Shown in pieces: positions 18,446-27,205 of a stretch of 64,000 bases of DNA. A model generated the notes under the pieces. It searched no databases and was not told the origin of the DNA. It saw only the letters and a list, made by a program, of their open reading frames with translations. Made by a program: the position numbers and the translations under genes. The DNA is from Massilia phyllostachyos. Its GTDB lineage: Bacteria; Pseudomonadota; Gammaproteobacteria; Burkholderiales; Burkholderiaceae_D. Within the stretch, counting starts at the first letter, position 1, and each line of letters starts with the position of its first letter. The stretch spans positions 62,001 to 126,000 of the forward strand of contig NZ_JAJNOC010000008.1 in assembly GCF_021044825.1 (NCBI RefSeq), read 5' to 3'.

Positions 18446-18826
18446 TCAGGCGGTATGCGGCGGCGCGACGTACTTCTTGCCCAGCGCAGCCTGGGCGGCA
18501 GCCTGCGAGATGTGCCGGAACAGCGGATTGCCCTTCCCTTCCGACATGAAGTAGAAATACTCGCCATGCGGGTTACGCGCGTAGCGGGTGATGCGGATCA
18601 GTTCGGTCTGGTACCTGTCCGCATACTCGCGCCACTCATGCACGACCCGCGCAGTGCGGCCGTCGAAGGCGAGCCGCGGGTCGCTGGCGTCGAATCGGAC
18701 CTGGCGGAATTCCTCGTCCACCCGCGGCACGATGCCGGGACCACGATTCTTCTTCAGGTTGCGGTACTGCAGGTAGCCGGCGATACCGGAGAACAGGAGG
18801 CCGATCAGGAGCGCGTCGCCTTTCAT
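18446..18826 (-). CDS. Small single-pass membrane protein of unknown function
   Basis: A 126-residue protein. Residues 1-17 (MKGDALLIGLLFSGIAGYL) form one membrane helix, followed by basic residues (RNLKKNR) and a soluble cytoplasmic or periplasmic part with VRFDASDPRLAFDGRTARVVHEW. The start overlaps the stop of the NUDIX gene by four bases (ATGA), so the two are coupled. I do not recognise the family. Confidence 0.75.
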   Translation of the reverse strand: MKGDALLIGLLFSGIAGYLQYRNLKKNRGPGIVPRVDEEFRQVRFDASDPRLAFDGRTARVVHEWREYADRYQTELIRITRYARNPHGEYFYFMSEGKGNPLFRHISQAAAQAALGKKYVAPPHTA

Positions 18827-19476
18827 GGCATGGCTCCAGCAGCCTGCGTCTGCAGCAGCGCCACCAGCGGCGCATCGTTCGGATTGACCAGCAAGGCGCC
18901 GAGCTGCGTGCGCGGCGCCAGCGACACCGCCTGGCTCTCCCAGCCCATGTCGGCCGGACAGCCGCCGACGCGCCGCCCCAGGTAGTAGCGGGTCTTGCTG
19001 CGGCTGCGCACCAGGTCGCACAGGAAGCCGTCCAGCACCACGCGCAGGCCGCTCTCCTCCCAGGCTTCGCGGACCGCGGTGGCGCGCAAGGACATGTCGG
19101 GGTCGCGCGTGCCTTTCGGGAAGGTGGCCGGATAACCGCCGAAGGCGTTCGACGGATGCACCACCCACACCCGCCCGTCCGGCTCTTCGATCACGACGCC
19201 GGCCGCCACCCGCTTGCCCGGCGCCGGCTCGAAGTGCGGCTCGTCGAAGGGCGCATCATGCCCCGCCACCGCGCTCCAGCCGGCATCATCGACCGGCGCG
19301 GAAGCCCACGGCGTGAATGCGATGCCATGCAAGGAAGCCGGCATGGCACCACCGGGAACCACGGTGGCGATGTGCAGCGGGTCGTGCCAGCTGTCCGGGT
19401 GCGTGGCCGCACTCGGCGCCTTCAGGCTGACCGGCCGGCCGTATTCGTCCCGCTTGGGATGGATGGCGAAGCTCAT
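18823..19476 (-). CDS. NUDIX hydrolase
   Basis: A 217-residue protein with a NUDIX fold at residues about 80-190. The NUDIX box reads GTRDPDM(S)... RATAVREAWEESGL, so the REUXEEXGU core is intact but the first conserved Glu (G-x5-E) is a Met. This is seen in some lineages of the superfamily. An N-terminal extension (about residues 1-75) has no recognisable motif. It is coupled to the small membrane protein downstream. The substrate is unknown. Confidence 0.85.
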   Translation of the reverse strand: MSFAIHPKRDEYGRPVSLKAPSAATHPDSWHDPLHIATVVPGGAMPASLHGIAFTPWASAPVDDAGWSAVAGHDAPFDEPHFEPAPGKRVAAGVVIEEPDGRVWVVHPSNAFGGYPATFPKGTRDPDMSLRATAVREAWEESGLRVVLDGFLCDLVRSRSKTRYYLGRRVGGCPADMGWESQAVSLAPRTQLGALLVNPNDAPLVALLQTQAAGAMP

Positions 19477-19485
19477 GCGGCGATT

Positions 19486-22389
19486 CTAGCCCAGCAGCGC
19501 CAGCAACTGCCGGATGTCGACCGGCTTGACCAGGTGGTGGTCGAAGCCGGCCGCCAGCGAGGCTTCCATGTCTTGCGGCCGGCCGTAGCCGGTGACCGCG
19601 ACCAGCAGCGCATTCTCCATGCCGGGCAGCGCGCGCAGGCGGCGCGCCAGCTCGTTGCCGTCCATCCCGGGCAGGCCGATGTCGAGGATGCAGGCCTGCG
19701 GCCGCGCCTCCACGCCCAGCCCCTCCACGTAGCCGAGGGCGCTGCTGGAGAGGTGCTCGATGTGCGCCCGGTGTCCGGCGCCATCGAGCATCATGCCGAG
19801 CAGTTCGGCCGCGTCGACGTTGTCGTCCACCACCAGCACGCTGCGGCCGGCGCCAGCGGGCTGCGGCGCAGCCGCGCCGGCCGGGCCGTCGGCGTCCGGC
19901 GCCGCGGCCGCGGCGATGCGCGGCAGGCGCACCGAGAAACAGCTGCCCTGCCCCGGCCCCGCGCTGCGCACCGCCACGGTTCCGCCGTGCAGCTCGACCA
20001 GGCTCTTGACCAGCGCCAGGCCGATGCCGAGACCACCCTGCGAGCGGTCGGAGCTGCGCTGGGCCTGGGTGAACAGGCCGAACACGCTGTCCTGCACTTC
20101 GGGCGCCATGCCGATGCCGTTGTCGCTGACCGACAGCAGCACCTGCTGCGCCTGCGCCTCCATCTCCAGCACGATGCGCCCGCCGTCCGGCGTGTACTTG
20201 GCGGCGTTGCCGAGCAGGTTGGCCAGCACCTGCACCAGGCGCTTGCGGTCGCCCGCGACCAGTGCATGCGCCGGCGCCAGGTGCACCTCCAGCCGGTGGC
20301 GCCGGCCCTCGACCAGCGGCCGCACCTGCTCGACCGCGTCGGCCACCGCGTCCTTGACGTCGACCGGGCTGTTCTCCAACGTCACCAGGCCGCGCGTGAC
20401 GCGCGAGACGTCCAGCAGGTCGTTGATCAGGCTCGTCATGTGGCCGACCTGGCGCGTCACGATGGCGCTGGTGCGGCGCACGCCTTCCGCGTCCAGGCGC
20501 CCCAGCGCCAGCAGCTCGGCCGCCGCGCCGATCGGCGCCAGCGGGTTCCTCAGCTCGTGCGCCAGCATCGCCAGGAACTCGTCCTTGCGCTGGGCCTCGA
20601 TGCGCAGCTGCTCCTGGGCCTGGCGGCGCTTGGTGATGTCGCGGAAGAACACGGCCAGGCCGCCGTCCATGGCCGGATAGGCCCGCACTTCCATCCAGCG
20701 CTGCTCGCCGTTCTGAAGCGGGTACAAATATTCCACGACGCCCGGTGTGCCGGTCGCCATGGCGCGGCGCAGGATCGGGTCGACCTCGCTGCCCACCGAG
20801 TCCGGAAAGGCTTCCCAGTGATCGCGGCCGACGACCTCGTGTTCGGCGCGCGCGATCAGCTGCAGGCCGGTGGCGTTCATGCGCGTGATGTTCCAGTCGC
20901 GGCCGACCAGGGCGAAGCCCTCGGCCATGGTGTCGAAGATGTACTGCGACTGGTCGCGCTCGGCGCGCAGCTCGGCCTGGGCGCTGGCCGCCACCACCGC
21001 GGCCCAGGTGCGCTCGGCGGTCTCGCGCGCCATGCGCACGTCGTCTTCCAGCCAGTCGCGCGCGACGTCGCTGTGCAGGCTGAGCACGATGCGCAGCGCG
21101 CCGGTGCTGACCTGGGGCAGGGTCAGGTGGGCGCGCACGCCGACCGCCTCGTAGGCCGCGAGATGGCCGCTGCTGCGCGGATCGGCCGCGACGTCGGCGA
21201 CCACCAGGTCTTCACCAGCACGCAAGGCACGCGCAACCCCGGGGCCATATGCGTCGATGCCGATCTCGGTGCCGGCGACGCTGGCCACGCCCGGCCGGCA
21301 CCAGTCGCGCCGCGCCAGCAGCACGCCACCCGGCTCGCGCAGCTGCGCGAACAGCACCCGCGCCACGCCCAGCCACTCGCCCAGCAGCGCGCTGGCGGCG
21401 CCGACGATGTCCTCGACCGCCATCTCGGGCCGCAGCCGGTCGGCCAGCGCCAGCGCGAAGGCCTGCTCGCGCTCGACCTGGCGCAGCCGGGCCACCTGCT
21501 CGTCGACCAGCCGGCGCGCCCAATGCTGTTCGGTGACGTCGGTGCCGAGGGCGAAGATGCCGGCGACCGCGCCGTCCTCGACGATCGGCTGGTAGATCAC
21601 GTTGATGTAGACCTGCTCCAGCGCGCCCTGCGGTCCGCGCCGCACCCGGACCGGCACGTCGTAGCCCAGGTATTCCTTGCCCGTGGCGTAGACCTGGTCG
21701 AGCACCTCGAACAGGCGCTGCTCGGCCAGCTCGGCCAGCGCCTCGCGCACCGGCCGGCCGGCGTAGTCGCGCGACCCGAGCAGCGCGACCATGGCCTCGT
21801 TGACGAACTCGAACACGTGCTTCGGCCCGCGCAGCACCGCCATGAAGCTGGGCGCCTTGCGAAACAGCGTCTGCAGGCGGTCGATGTCGGCGCGCAGGTG
21901 CAGGTTGGCGCGGGTGACGTCGCGCGCGCGTTCCAGCAGGCCGCGCCGCTCGACCAGCATGGCCGGCCCCTGGCCTTCGGCCGCGCCGCTTTCCTGGCGG
22001 CGGCGTTCGACCTCGGTGACGTCGATCGGATGCTGCAGCACCAGCTCGACCACGCCGTCCGCGTCCGCCACCGGCGTATGGGTGATGGTCCAGTAGCGCG
22101 TTTCGAAGCCGCCGCCCTGGCGCGGCATGTCGTAGCGCAGCAGGGCCAGGGTGTCCGGCCGGCCGCTGTCGATCACGCGCTCGATCGAGGCCGCCATCTG
22201 GCGCTCGGTGTCGGGGTCGGTCGGGAAGGCCTGCAGCGCCGGGCGGCCGGCGATGTCTTCCAGGCGGCGGCCGGTCGACGCCAGGTAGGCGCGGTTGGCG
22301 TCGACGATGACGAGCCGGCGGTCCATGACCAGGTAGGGGTTGGGCGACGCATCGAACAGTGCGCGGTAGCGGTGGTCAAGACTGGCCAT
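19486..22389 (-). CDS. Hybrid sensor histidine kinase (PAS-PAS-GAF-PAS-HisKA-HATPase-REC)
   Basis: A 967-residue soluble kinase. In order it has a PAS (about 5-125), a second PAS (about 165-285), a GAF-like domain (about 305-460) and a third PAS (about 475-590). These are followed by a HisKA with the phospho-acceptor in LAHELRNPLAPI, a HATPase (NLLGNAAKYTPDGG, DNGIGM, GGLGIGLALVKSLVELHGG) and a C-terminal receiver (VLVVDDN, Asp in CILDIGLPGMDG, Lys in HLVKPVD). No transmembrane segment is visible, so it senses internal redox, light or small-molecule cues. The receiver has no output domain. No response regulator is adjacent. Confidence 0.92.
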   Translation of the reverse strand: MASLDHRYRALFDASPNPYLVMDRRLVIVDANRAYLASTGRRLEDIAGRPALQAFPTDPDTERQMAASIERVIDSGRPDTLALLRYDMPRQGGGFETRYWTITHTPVADADGVVELVLQHPIDVTEVERRRQESGAAEGQGPAMLVERRGLLERARDVTRANLHLRADIDRLQTLFRKAPSFMAVLRGPKHVFEFVNEAMVALLGSRDYAGRPVREALAELAEQRLFEVLDQVYATGKEYLGYDVPVRVRRGPQGALEQVYINVIYQPIVEDGAVAGIFALGTDVTEQHWARRLVDEQVARLRQVEREQAFALALADRLRPEMAVEDIVGAASALLGEWLGVARVLFAQLREPGGVLLARRDWCRPGVASVAGTEIGIDAYGPGVARALRAGEDLVVADVAADPRSSGHLAAYEAVGVRAHLTLPQVSTGALRIVLSLHSDVARDWLEDDVRMARETAERTWAAVVAASAQAELRAERDQSQYIFDTMAEGFALVGRDWNITRMNATGLQLIARAEHEVVGRDHWEAFPDSVGSEVDPILRRAMATGTPGVVEYLYPLQNGEQRWMEVRAYPAMDGGLAVFFRDITKRRQAQEQLRIEAQRKDEFLAMLAHELRNPLAPIGAAAELLALGRLDAEGVRRTSAIVTRQVGHMTSLINDLLDVSRVTRGLVTLENSPVDVKDAVADAVEQVRPLVEGRRHRLEVHLAPAHALVAGDRKRLVQVLANLLGNAAKYTPDGGRIVLEMEAQAQQVLLSVSDNGIGMAPEVQDSVFGLFTQAQRSSDRSQGGLGIGLALVKSLVELHGGTVAVRSAGPGQGSCFSVRLPRIAAAAAPDADGPAGAAAPQPAGAGRSVLVVDDNVDAAELLGMMLDGAGHRAHIEHLSSSALGYVEGLGVEARPQACILDIGLPGMDGNELARRLRALPGMENALLVAVTGYGRPQDMEASLAAGFDHHLVKPVDIRQLLALLG

Positions 22390-22544
22390 GGCCGGAGCGG
22401 GAAATGAATGATTGCAGCCATTCTACCGGTGTCCACCCGCAGCAAGTTCCATTGTTTCATCGGAAAATCGCTGCCCGGCCTGAACATTGATTCCGCGCGC
22501 CATCTGTGACAACATCGGCCCACGCATCGCTACAGGCCAGAATA

Positions 22545-23414
22545 ATGAACAAGACGCCCGGCTCCTCGCCCATGACCCTCGCGCTCGACAACGTCCTGCT
22601 CGACGACCGCCCGCGCCAGCTGGCGGGCTGGCGCCGCGGCGGCGTCGAGTTCCTGTATTTCGGCTTCAAGGAAGCGCGCGCCTGCCTGTTCGTCGGCCTG
22701 TTCTTCGCCGCGATGATGCTCACCCCGCGCGCCGGCCTGTTCGGCATTCCGCGCTACGACCTGCTGCTGCTGGTGGCCCTCGCGATCCAGCTGTGGATGG
22801 TGAGGTCGGGCCTGGAGACGATGGACGAACTGAAGGCGATCGGCCTGTTCCACGCAATCGGCTTCGCGCTCGAAGCCTTCAAGGTCTCGAGCGCGATCCA
22901 GTCCTGGGCCTATCCCGACTTCGCTTACACCAAGGTGCTCGGCGTGCCGCTGTTCTCGGGCTTCATGTACGCGGCGATCGGCAGCTACATCGTGCAGGCC
23001 TGGCGCCTGTTCGACCTGCGCATCCGCCACCATCCGCCGCACTGGATGGCGTGGACCATCGCGATCCTGATCTACCTGAACTTCTTCACCCACCACTACA
23101 TCGGCGACTACCGCTGGTACCTGGCCGCCTGCGCGCTCGGCCTGTATTCGCGCACCACGGTCGTGTTCCGGCCGCTCGACCGCGACCGCAAGATGCCGCT
23201 GCTGCTCGCCTTCGTGCTGATCGGCTTCTTCATCTGGATGGCCGAGAACATCGGCACCTTCTGGGGCGTGTGGCGCTACCCGAACCAGCTGGGCGCCTGG
23301 TCGGTCGTCCATGTCAGCAAGTGGAGTTCGTGGTCGCTGCTGGTGATCATGACTTTCACCATCGTCGCCAACCTCAAGCACATCAAGCAGAAGATACACG
23401 TTGCGCGGGCTTGA
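22545..23414 (+). CDS. DUF817 family integral membrane protein
   Basis: A 289-residue protein with about eight hydrophobic segments. The DUF817 signature is clear: FLYFGFKEARACLFVGLFF, SWAYPDFAYTKVLGVPLFSGFMYAAIGSY and FIWMAENIGTFWGVWRYPNQ. The function is unknown; the fold resembles small membrane enzymes or sensors. I prefer the ATG at 22545, preceded by AGG, over a start 13 codons upstream. It overlaps no neighbour and is divergent from the hybrid kinase. Confidence 0.85.
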   Translation: MNKTPGSSPMTLALDNVLLDDRPRQLAGWRRGGVEFLYFGFKEARACLFVGLFFAAMMLTPRAGLFGIPRYDLLLLVALAIQLWMVRSGLETMDELKAIGLFHAIGFALEAFKVSSAIQSWAYPDFAYTKVLGVPLFSGFMYAAIGSYIVQAWRLFDLRIRHHPPHWMAWTIAILIYLNFFTHHYIGDYRWYLAACALGLYSRTTVVFRPLDRDRKMPLLLAFVLIGFFIWMAENIGTFWGVWRYPNQLGAWSVVHVSKWSSWSLLVIMTFTIVANLKHIKQKIHVARA

Positions 23415-23439
23415 GATGCCGCGCATGGAAGGAAGCATC

Positions 23440-23946
23440 ATGAAGTCCCTGACCGGCATCGCCCTGTGCCTGGCGATGCAGTTGCTGCCGGCGCCCGGCC
23501 GGGCCGCCGTGCAAAACGACCGCCCCGCCGCCGCGACCGAGACGCCCGCCCACGTCCAGAGCGTGCTGCAAGCGCTCGAACGCCAGCGCGCCACCGCCAT
23601 CCTGCAGCGCGACATCCCGACCCTGCGCTCGCTGATGGACCGCCAGTATGCACACATCGAAAGCCGCGGGCGGGCGCGCAGCAAGACCGAGCTGCTGACC
23701 GCGCTGGAGCGCGGCGACTTCCGGTTCCGGGTGTACGAGAACGAATCGATCGAAGTGCAGTTGCTGGACAATGGCGGTGCGGCGCTGGTGACGGGGATTT
23801 TCCGCAGCCTGCTGGCGGAGGGGAGTGCCAAGCCGTTTCGCGGGCGCTTCGTGCGGATCTGGGTCAGGCAGGGGGATGGGTGGAAGAATACCTATCACCA
23901 GACGACGGAGATCCGGCCGGCGCAGAGCAGCTGTCCCTGCGAATAA
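23440..23946 (+). CDS. Exported nuclear transport factor 2-like (DUF4440) protein
   Basis: A 168-residue protein. It has a signal peptide (MKSLTGIALCLAMQLLPAPGRA) and then an NTF2-like fold with RATAILQRDIPTLRSLMDRQYAHIESRGRARSKTELL and a closing segment, RFVRIWVRQGDGWKNTYHQTTEI. Members include small periplasmic enzymes and ligand-binding proteins. The start at 23440 has GGAAG upstream. It lies just after DUF817 on the same strand and faces the prepilin gene. Confidence 0.82.
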   Translation: MKSLTGIALCLAMQLLPAPGRAAVQNDRPAAATETPAHVQSVLQALERQRATAILQRDIPTLRSLMDRQYAHIESRGRARSKTELLTALERGDFRFRVYENESIEVQLLDNGGAALVTGIFRSLLAEGSAKPFRGRFVRIWVRQGDGWKNTYHQTTEIRPAQSSCPCE

Positions 23947-23955
23947 AGGCTGCGC

Positions 23956-24429
23956 TCAGCAGGCGCTATCGACGATCGCCACTCTCGCCGGCGTGTATTC
24001 TGTCCCGCTCTGGACCGCTTCCGAATAGACCGCCTTGCAGGTGGCGACTGCCTTGGCGCCTTTCGGCGAGACAATCAGGTCGCGGCCATTGACGGTGATG
24101 GTCCAGTCGTCAGAGCTCAGGCCGGCGGCGGCGGCGGTCGTGGCGGCGGACGAGGGGTACCACTGCACCATCGCGACGCTGCTGCCCTCGAGGTCGACGG
24201 CTGCATTCCTGGAGCCGGCCAGCAGTGCTTTTGCATGCGCCATCGTCATGGTGGAGGCGAGCGCGCCTTGTGCCGCCTTCAGGGAAGCCCTGCGCGCGTC
24301 GGCGGCCAGGTCGGAAAACTTGGGCAAGGCGGTGGCTGCCAGGATGCCGAGGATGACGATGACGACGATCAGCTCGATCAGGGTGAAGCCGCCTTCGGCA
24401 GCGGAAGTGCGCAGTGGGGAGTGGCTCAT
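23956..24429 (-). CDS. Type IV prepilin-like protein (MshA-like)
   Basis: A 157-residue prepilin. A short leader ends in GG and is followed by FTLIELIVVIVILGILAATALP, the class III signal cleaved by PilD before Phe. Glu5 of the mature protein is present. Two Cys residues (in ATCKAVY and at the C-terminus, DSAC) probably form a disulfide-bonded D-region. The domain resembles MSHA or minor type IVa pilins. It stands alone with no assembly genes nearby. Confidence 0.88.
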   Translation of the reverse strand: MSHSPLRTSAAEGGFTLIELIVVIVILGILAATALPKFSDLAADARRASLKAAQGALASTMTMAHAKALLAGSRNAAVDLEGSSVAMVQWYPSSAATTAAAAGLSSDDWTITVNGRDLIVSPKGAKAVATCKAVYSEAVQSGTEYTPARVAIVDSAC

Positions 24430-24551
24430 CGTTTTCGTGAATGCGGGAATCGGACGAGATTCTACCGGCTAAAGGGCACGGGAAGTATGCATGTGGGGTT
24501 TTCGATTGGGTCAACGATACCCGCGCACTGTTACGTCGGCTCGAGAGCTGG

Positions 24552-24602
24552 TTGGACGCGCGGACGGCGGCGCCGCCTTTCGTGGCCCGGTCCACCCTAC
24601 GA
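24552..24602. repeat. TAGGGTGG-family repeat, half copy supplying the fapA-like stop
   Basis: TTGGACGCGCGGACGG at the left and GGTCCACCCTACGAG at the right match the right half of the copy at 29419-29453, with an insertion containing a GGCGGCGCCGCC dyad. Read on the minus strand, the TAG of TAGGGTGG (24599-24597) is the stop codon of the FapA-like gene. Confidence 0.55.
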
Positions 24603-26477
24603 GGCGGCCGGGGTGCTCCAGGTGAAGCTGCCGCTGCTGCCTGCGAACAGCACCTCTGCCCCACTCGCTTCGCGCAGCTTGGCCTTGATGGTCCGCGCCG
24701 GCTGGTCGTAGGGCTTGGTCTCGACGCCGGAGGTATCGGGCTCGATGTCGAGCGCCCGCACCGTGACGTCGCCGGCCACCGACTGAATCGCGACGCTGAC
24801 CGCGCCATCGTGCGCCGCGCGCTGGCGTTCCAGCCGGCCCAGCACCTCGGCGCCGGCCGCCTGCTCGGTCTCGATGTCCTTGATCTCCTGGCTCAGGGTC
24901 GCCATCTGCTTGAGCGCCGGCGCCACCGCGGCCGCCATCTTCTTGAATGCCGGCTGCTGTTCCGGCGTGAGCACCAGTTCGCCCTTGCGCACGCGGCCGG
25001 CCAGCTTGACGTAGCTCGCCACGTCGGGCTGCGCCGTCAGGTTCCCGATCGCGGCGCGGCGCTGCGCGGCCAGCTGGCCGAACTGGCCCACGCGTTCGCG
25101 GATCATGCCGATCGCCTTGTCGATGCGCGCGCAGTCCGGGCGCAGCACGAAGACGCGCATCTCGCTGTGCCCGCGCGGCAGGGCGCGTTCGACCCTGACG
25201 ATGCGGGCGGCGATGGCGCAGCCTTCGGCCTGGGCAATCTCGACCTCGTCGGCCATGATGTCGCAGTTGACCGCTTCCAGCACCGTCACCTTGGCGCCCG
25301 AGATGATGCAGTTCTCGGCGCGCTGCAGCTGGACGTTGCCCTTGGCGCTCTGGATGATCGCGCCGGAGGCCACGCCCTGCACGATCACCGGGCCGTCGGC
25401 GTTCTTCGCGCTGCCGCCCATCAGGTTGCGGTTCAGGAGCACGGTGCCGCCGCGCGAGGCGATGTGGCCGTAGACGTCGGCGTGCACGGTGATGCTCTCG
25501 CCTTCGACCACGCGGTTTTCCTGGACTTCGCCGAACTCCTCGAAGTCGCCGCTCAGGTCCAGGTTGCCCGTGGTGCGCACGCTGACGCCGTCGTGGCTGA
25601 CGATCTTGTCGCCGACCGACACCCGGCTGCTGCCGCGCTCCACGTTGATGAAGCCGTCCTGCAGCGCGACCAGGAACTCGCCTTCGGCCAGGCGGTCGAT
25701 GACGGTGCCCGGGCCGCACCAGGCGTTGAAGTCGAGGTCTTCGGGCACGTCCGGCGCCAGCACGATGCCGTTCAGGTCGAAGCCCGATTCGCCGGCGACG
25801 CGCGGCAGCTTTTGCAGCAGGCGCTTGCCGCGCAGGACTTGCGGGAAGCGGTTCTGGAAGCTCAGCAGGTCGAGCTTGCCGTTGGCGAGCTGGCGCGGGG
25901 CGTCGCTGCGGTGCATGTCGCCGGTGACTTCGACCACGCGCGCATCCTCGCCCGCCTTTGCCGGCAGGCGGCGCGCCACCACGATGCGTCCCGCCGTGCC
26001 GCTGGAGATGGCGCCGCGCACCGCATCGACGTCGAGGCCGAAGCGGATGCCCTTGGTCCACATGTCGGCGACGAATTCGTCGGCATCCAGGCTGGCCGGC
26101 TGCTCGACTCCCTCGTCATCGCGCAGGAACACCGGCTCGAAATAGTATTCGGCTTCGCCGTCGGCGATCTTGGCGGCGCGGTACAGCGGGCGGCGGGCGG
26201 CGGGGAAAGGCAGGATGTCGTCGGCCAGGCGCACCAGGCCCGCGCCGCGCGGGTGGGGCGGCAGCTCGGGTCCGTGCCCGAACAGGGCCTTGACCAGGGC
26301 GCGATAATCGAGGCCGGCGAGGTACTGGTTCTTCAGGAAGATGGCGTCGACCGCGGCGACCAGGGCGGGGCCGAGCGCGCCCAGGTCGGCGTAGACGCCG
26401 TCGTCCTCGCGGATGATGCAGTGGGCCGGCTTCGCATCGCGGGCGGCCGGCGTGGGGCTTGCTGCGGAGTTGGACAC
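24597..26477 (-). CDS. FapA-like protein (DUF342)
   Basis: A 626-residue protein with the DUF342/FapA central beta-helix-like region (about residues 210-430): FLVALQDGFINVERGSSRVSVGDKI, then turns such as NLDLSGDFEEFGEV and QGVASGAIIQSAKGN. A C-terminal helical region follows (about 440-560). The N-terminus contains CIIREDDGVYADLG. In Vibrio, FapA links chemosensory or glucose signals to flagellar assembly and polar proteins; here no flagellar genes are adjacent. The stop is inside a hairpin repeat. Confidence 0.87.
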   Translation of the reverse strand: MSNSAASPTPAARDAKPAHCIIREDDGVYADLGALGPALVAAVDAIFLKNQYLAGLDYRALVKALFGHGPELPPHPRGAGLVRLADDILPFPAARRPLYRAAKIADGEAEYYFEPVFLRDDEGVEQPASLDADEFVADMWTKGIRFGLDVDAVRGAISSGTAGRIVVARRLPAKAGEDARVVEVTGDMHRSDAPRQLANGKLDLLSFQNRFPQVLRGKRLLQKLPRVAGESGFDLNGIVLAPDVPEDLDFNAWCGPGTVIDRLAEGEFLVALQDGFINVERGSSRVSVGDKIVSHDGVSVRTTGNLDLSGDFEEFGEVQENRVVEGESITVHADVYGHIASRGGTVLLNRNLMGGSAKNADGPVIVQGVASGAIIQSAKGNVQLQRAENCIISGAKVTVLEAVNCDIMADEVEIAQAEGCAIAARIVRVERALPRGHSEMRVFVLRPDCARIDKAIGMIRERVGQFGQLAAQRRAAIGNLTAQPDVASYVKLAGRVRKGELVLTPEQQPAFKKMAAAVAPALKQMATLSQEIKDIETEQAAGAEVLGRLERQRAAHDGAVSVAIQSVAGDVTVRALDIEPDTSGVETKPYDQPARTIKAKLREASGAEVLFAGSSGSFTWSTPAAS

Positions 26478-26596
26478 GGTCGCGCCCTCCAGTAAGTCTA
26501 GTGGGCGTTACGATAGCATGTTGCGCAATGCAAATAACATATGGCAATAAGATTTCTTTCAAGAAACCGCCGAAGAAGGCGGCAGCGCCAGAACAA

Positions 26597-26616
26597 ACGG
26601 CGCCCGCAGGCGCCGT
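26597..26616 (-). terminator. Rho-independent terminator of the small charged-protein gene
   Basis: A perfect 8-bp stem ACGGCGCC/GGCGCCGT with a four-base loop, about 20 bases past the stop of the minus-strand gene at 26638. On that strand the stem is followed by TTTGTT. It also ends transcripts coming from the other side less well. Confidence 0.7.
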
Positions 26617-26637
26617 CGATCGAACCAGGCCGCGTGT

Positions 26638-27006
26638 TCAGCGGCGGCGGGCGTTGGGATACAGGTCGACGTTGGCCTCGTTGATCTGGCGTTTCAGCTC
26701 GCGCCGCTCGTCCGGCGTCAGGCGGCCGCGGCGGCCTTCCGACTCGCGCCGCATGTCTTCGATCTGTTCCTGGCGGCGCGCGTTATCGCGCATCTCGTTG
26801 GCACGGTTGTCGAAGCGATCCTGGGCGCGGGACTCGTAGCGGTCGCGCATTTGCTGCTGCTGCATCTCGTCGCGGCGCGGACCACGGTCCTGCGCCATGG
26901 CGCCGGCGGTGGCGCACACCAGCATGCAAGCGACGACGCCATTGCGCACCAGGCGGGCCAATCCGCCGTCCTTTGCTGCCTGAATTGTATTGAGCGCGTT
27001 GTTCAT
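26638..27006 (-). CDS. Exported, highly charged small protein
   Basis: A 122-residue protein. Residues 1-44 form a long signal peptide (MNNALNTIQAAKDGG, then a hydrophobic core VVACMLVCATAGAMAQ). The mature part is almost entirely Arg, Glu, Asp, Gln and Asn in short near-repeats (RDRYESRAQDRFDNRANE and MRDNARRQEQIEDMRRE). It probably forms a long helix or is disordered. I do not recognise a family. The ATG at 27006 has AGAGGGA upstream. It diverges from the OmpR/EnvZ-type pair, and a good terminator follows. Confidence 0.78.
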   Translation of the reverse strand: MNNALNTIQAAKDGGLARLVRNGVVACMLVCATAGAMAQDRGPRRDEMQQQQMRDRYESRAQDRFDNRANEMRDNARRQEQIEDMRRESEGRRGRLTPDERRELKRQINEANVDLYPNARRR

Positions 27007-27205
27007 GGTGTCCCTCTTCCGCGATGCCATATAAACAGATAAGCTGTGATGACCACTTGCCGCCAGTGTAGGTGCATACGGTTCGGGGAGTAAGACTGAT
27101 TGGGTAAAGTTTGTAACACAATGTAATGGCTGAGCCATTCGAGCGGGCTGTTAAAGCGATAAGACGTTACCATAGCGACATGCTTCTGACAATTCTGGAA
27201 TTCAT

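Noticed and set aside
13180..22407. Very long open frames antisense to the ABC-F, LysR, DUF418 and hybrid kinase genes
   Set aside because: The sense frames carry clear domains and motifs. The antisense products are Arg/Ala/Gly/His-rich with no recognisable domains, as expected in high-GC DNA.
24447..24551. Extra copy of the repeat to the left of the half copy
   Set aside because: Only weak similarity; the left arm is not recognisable.
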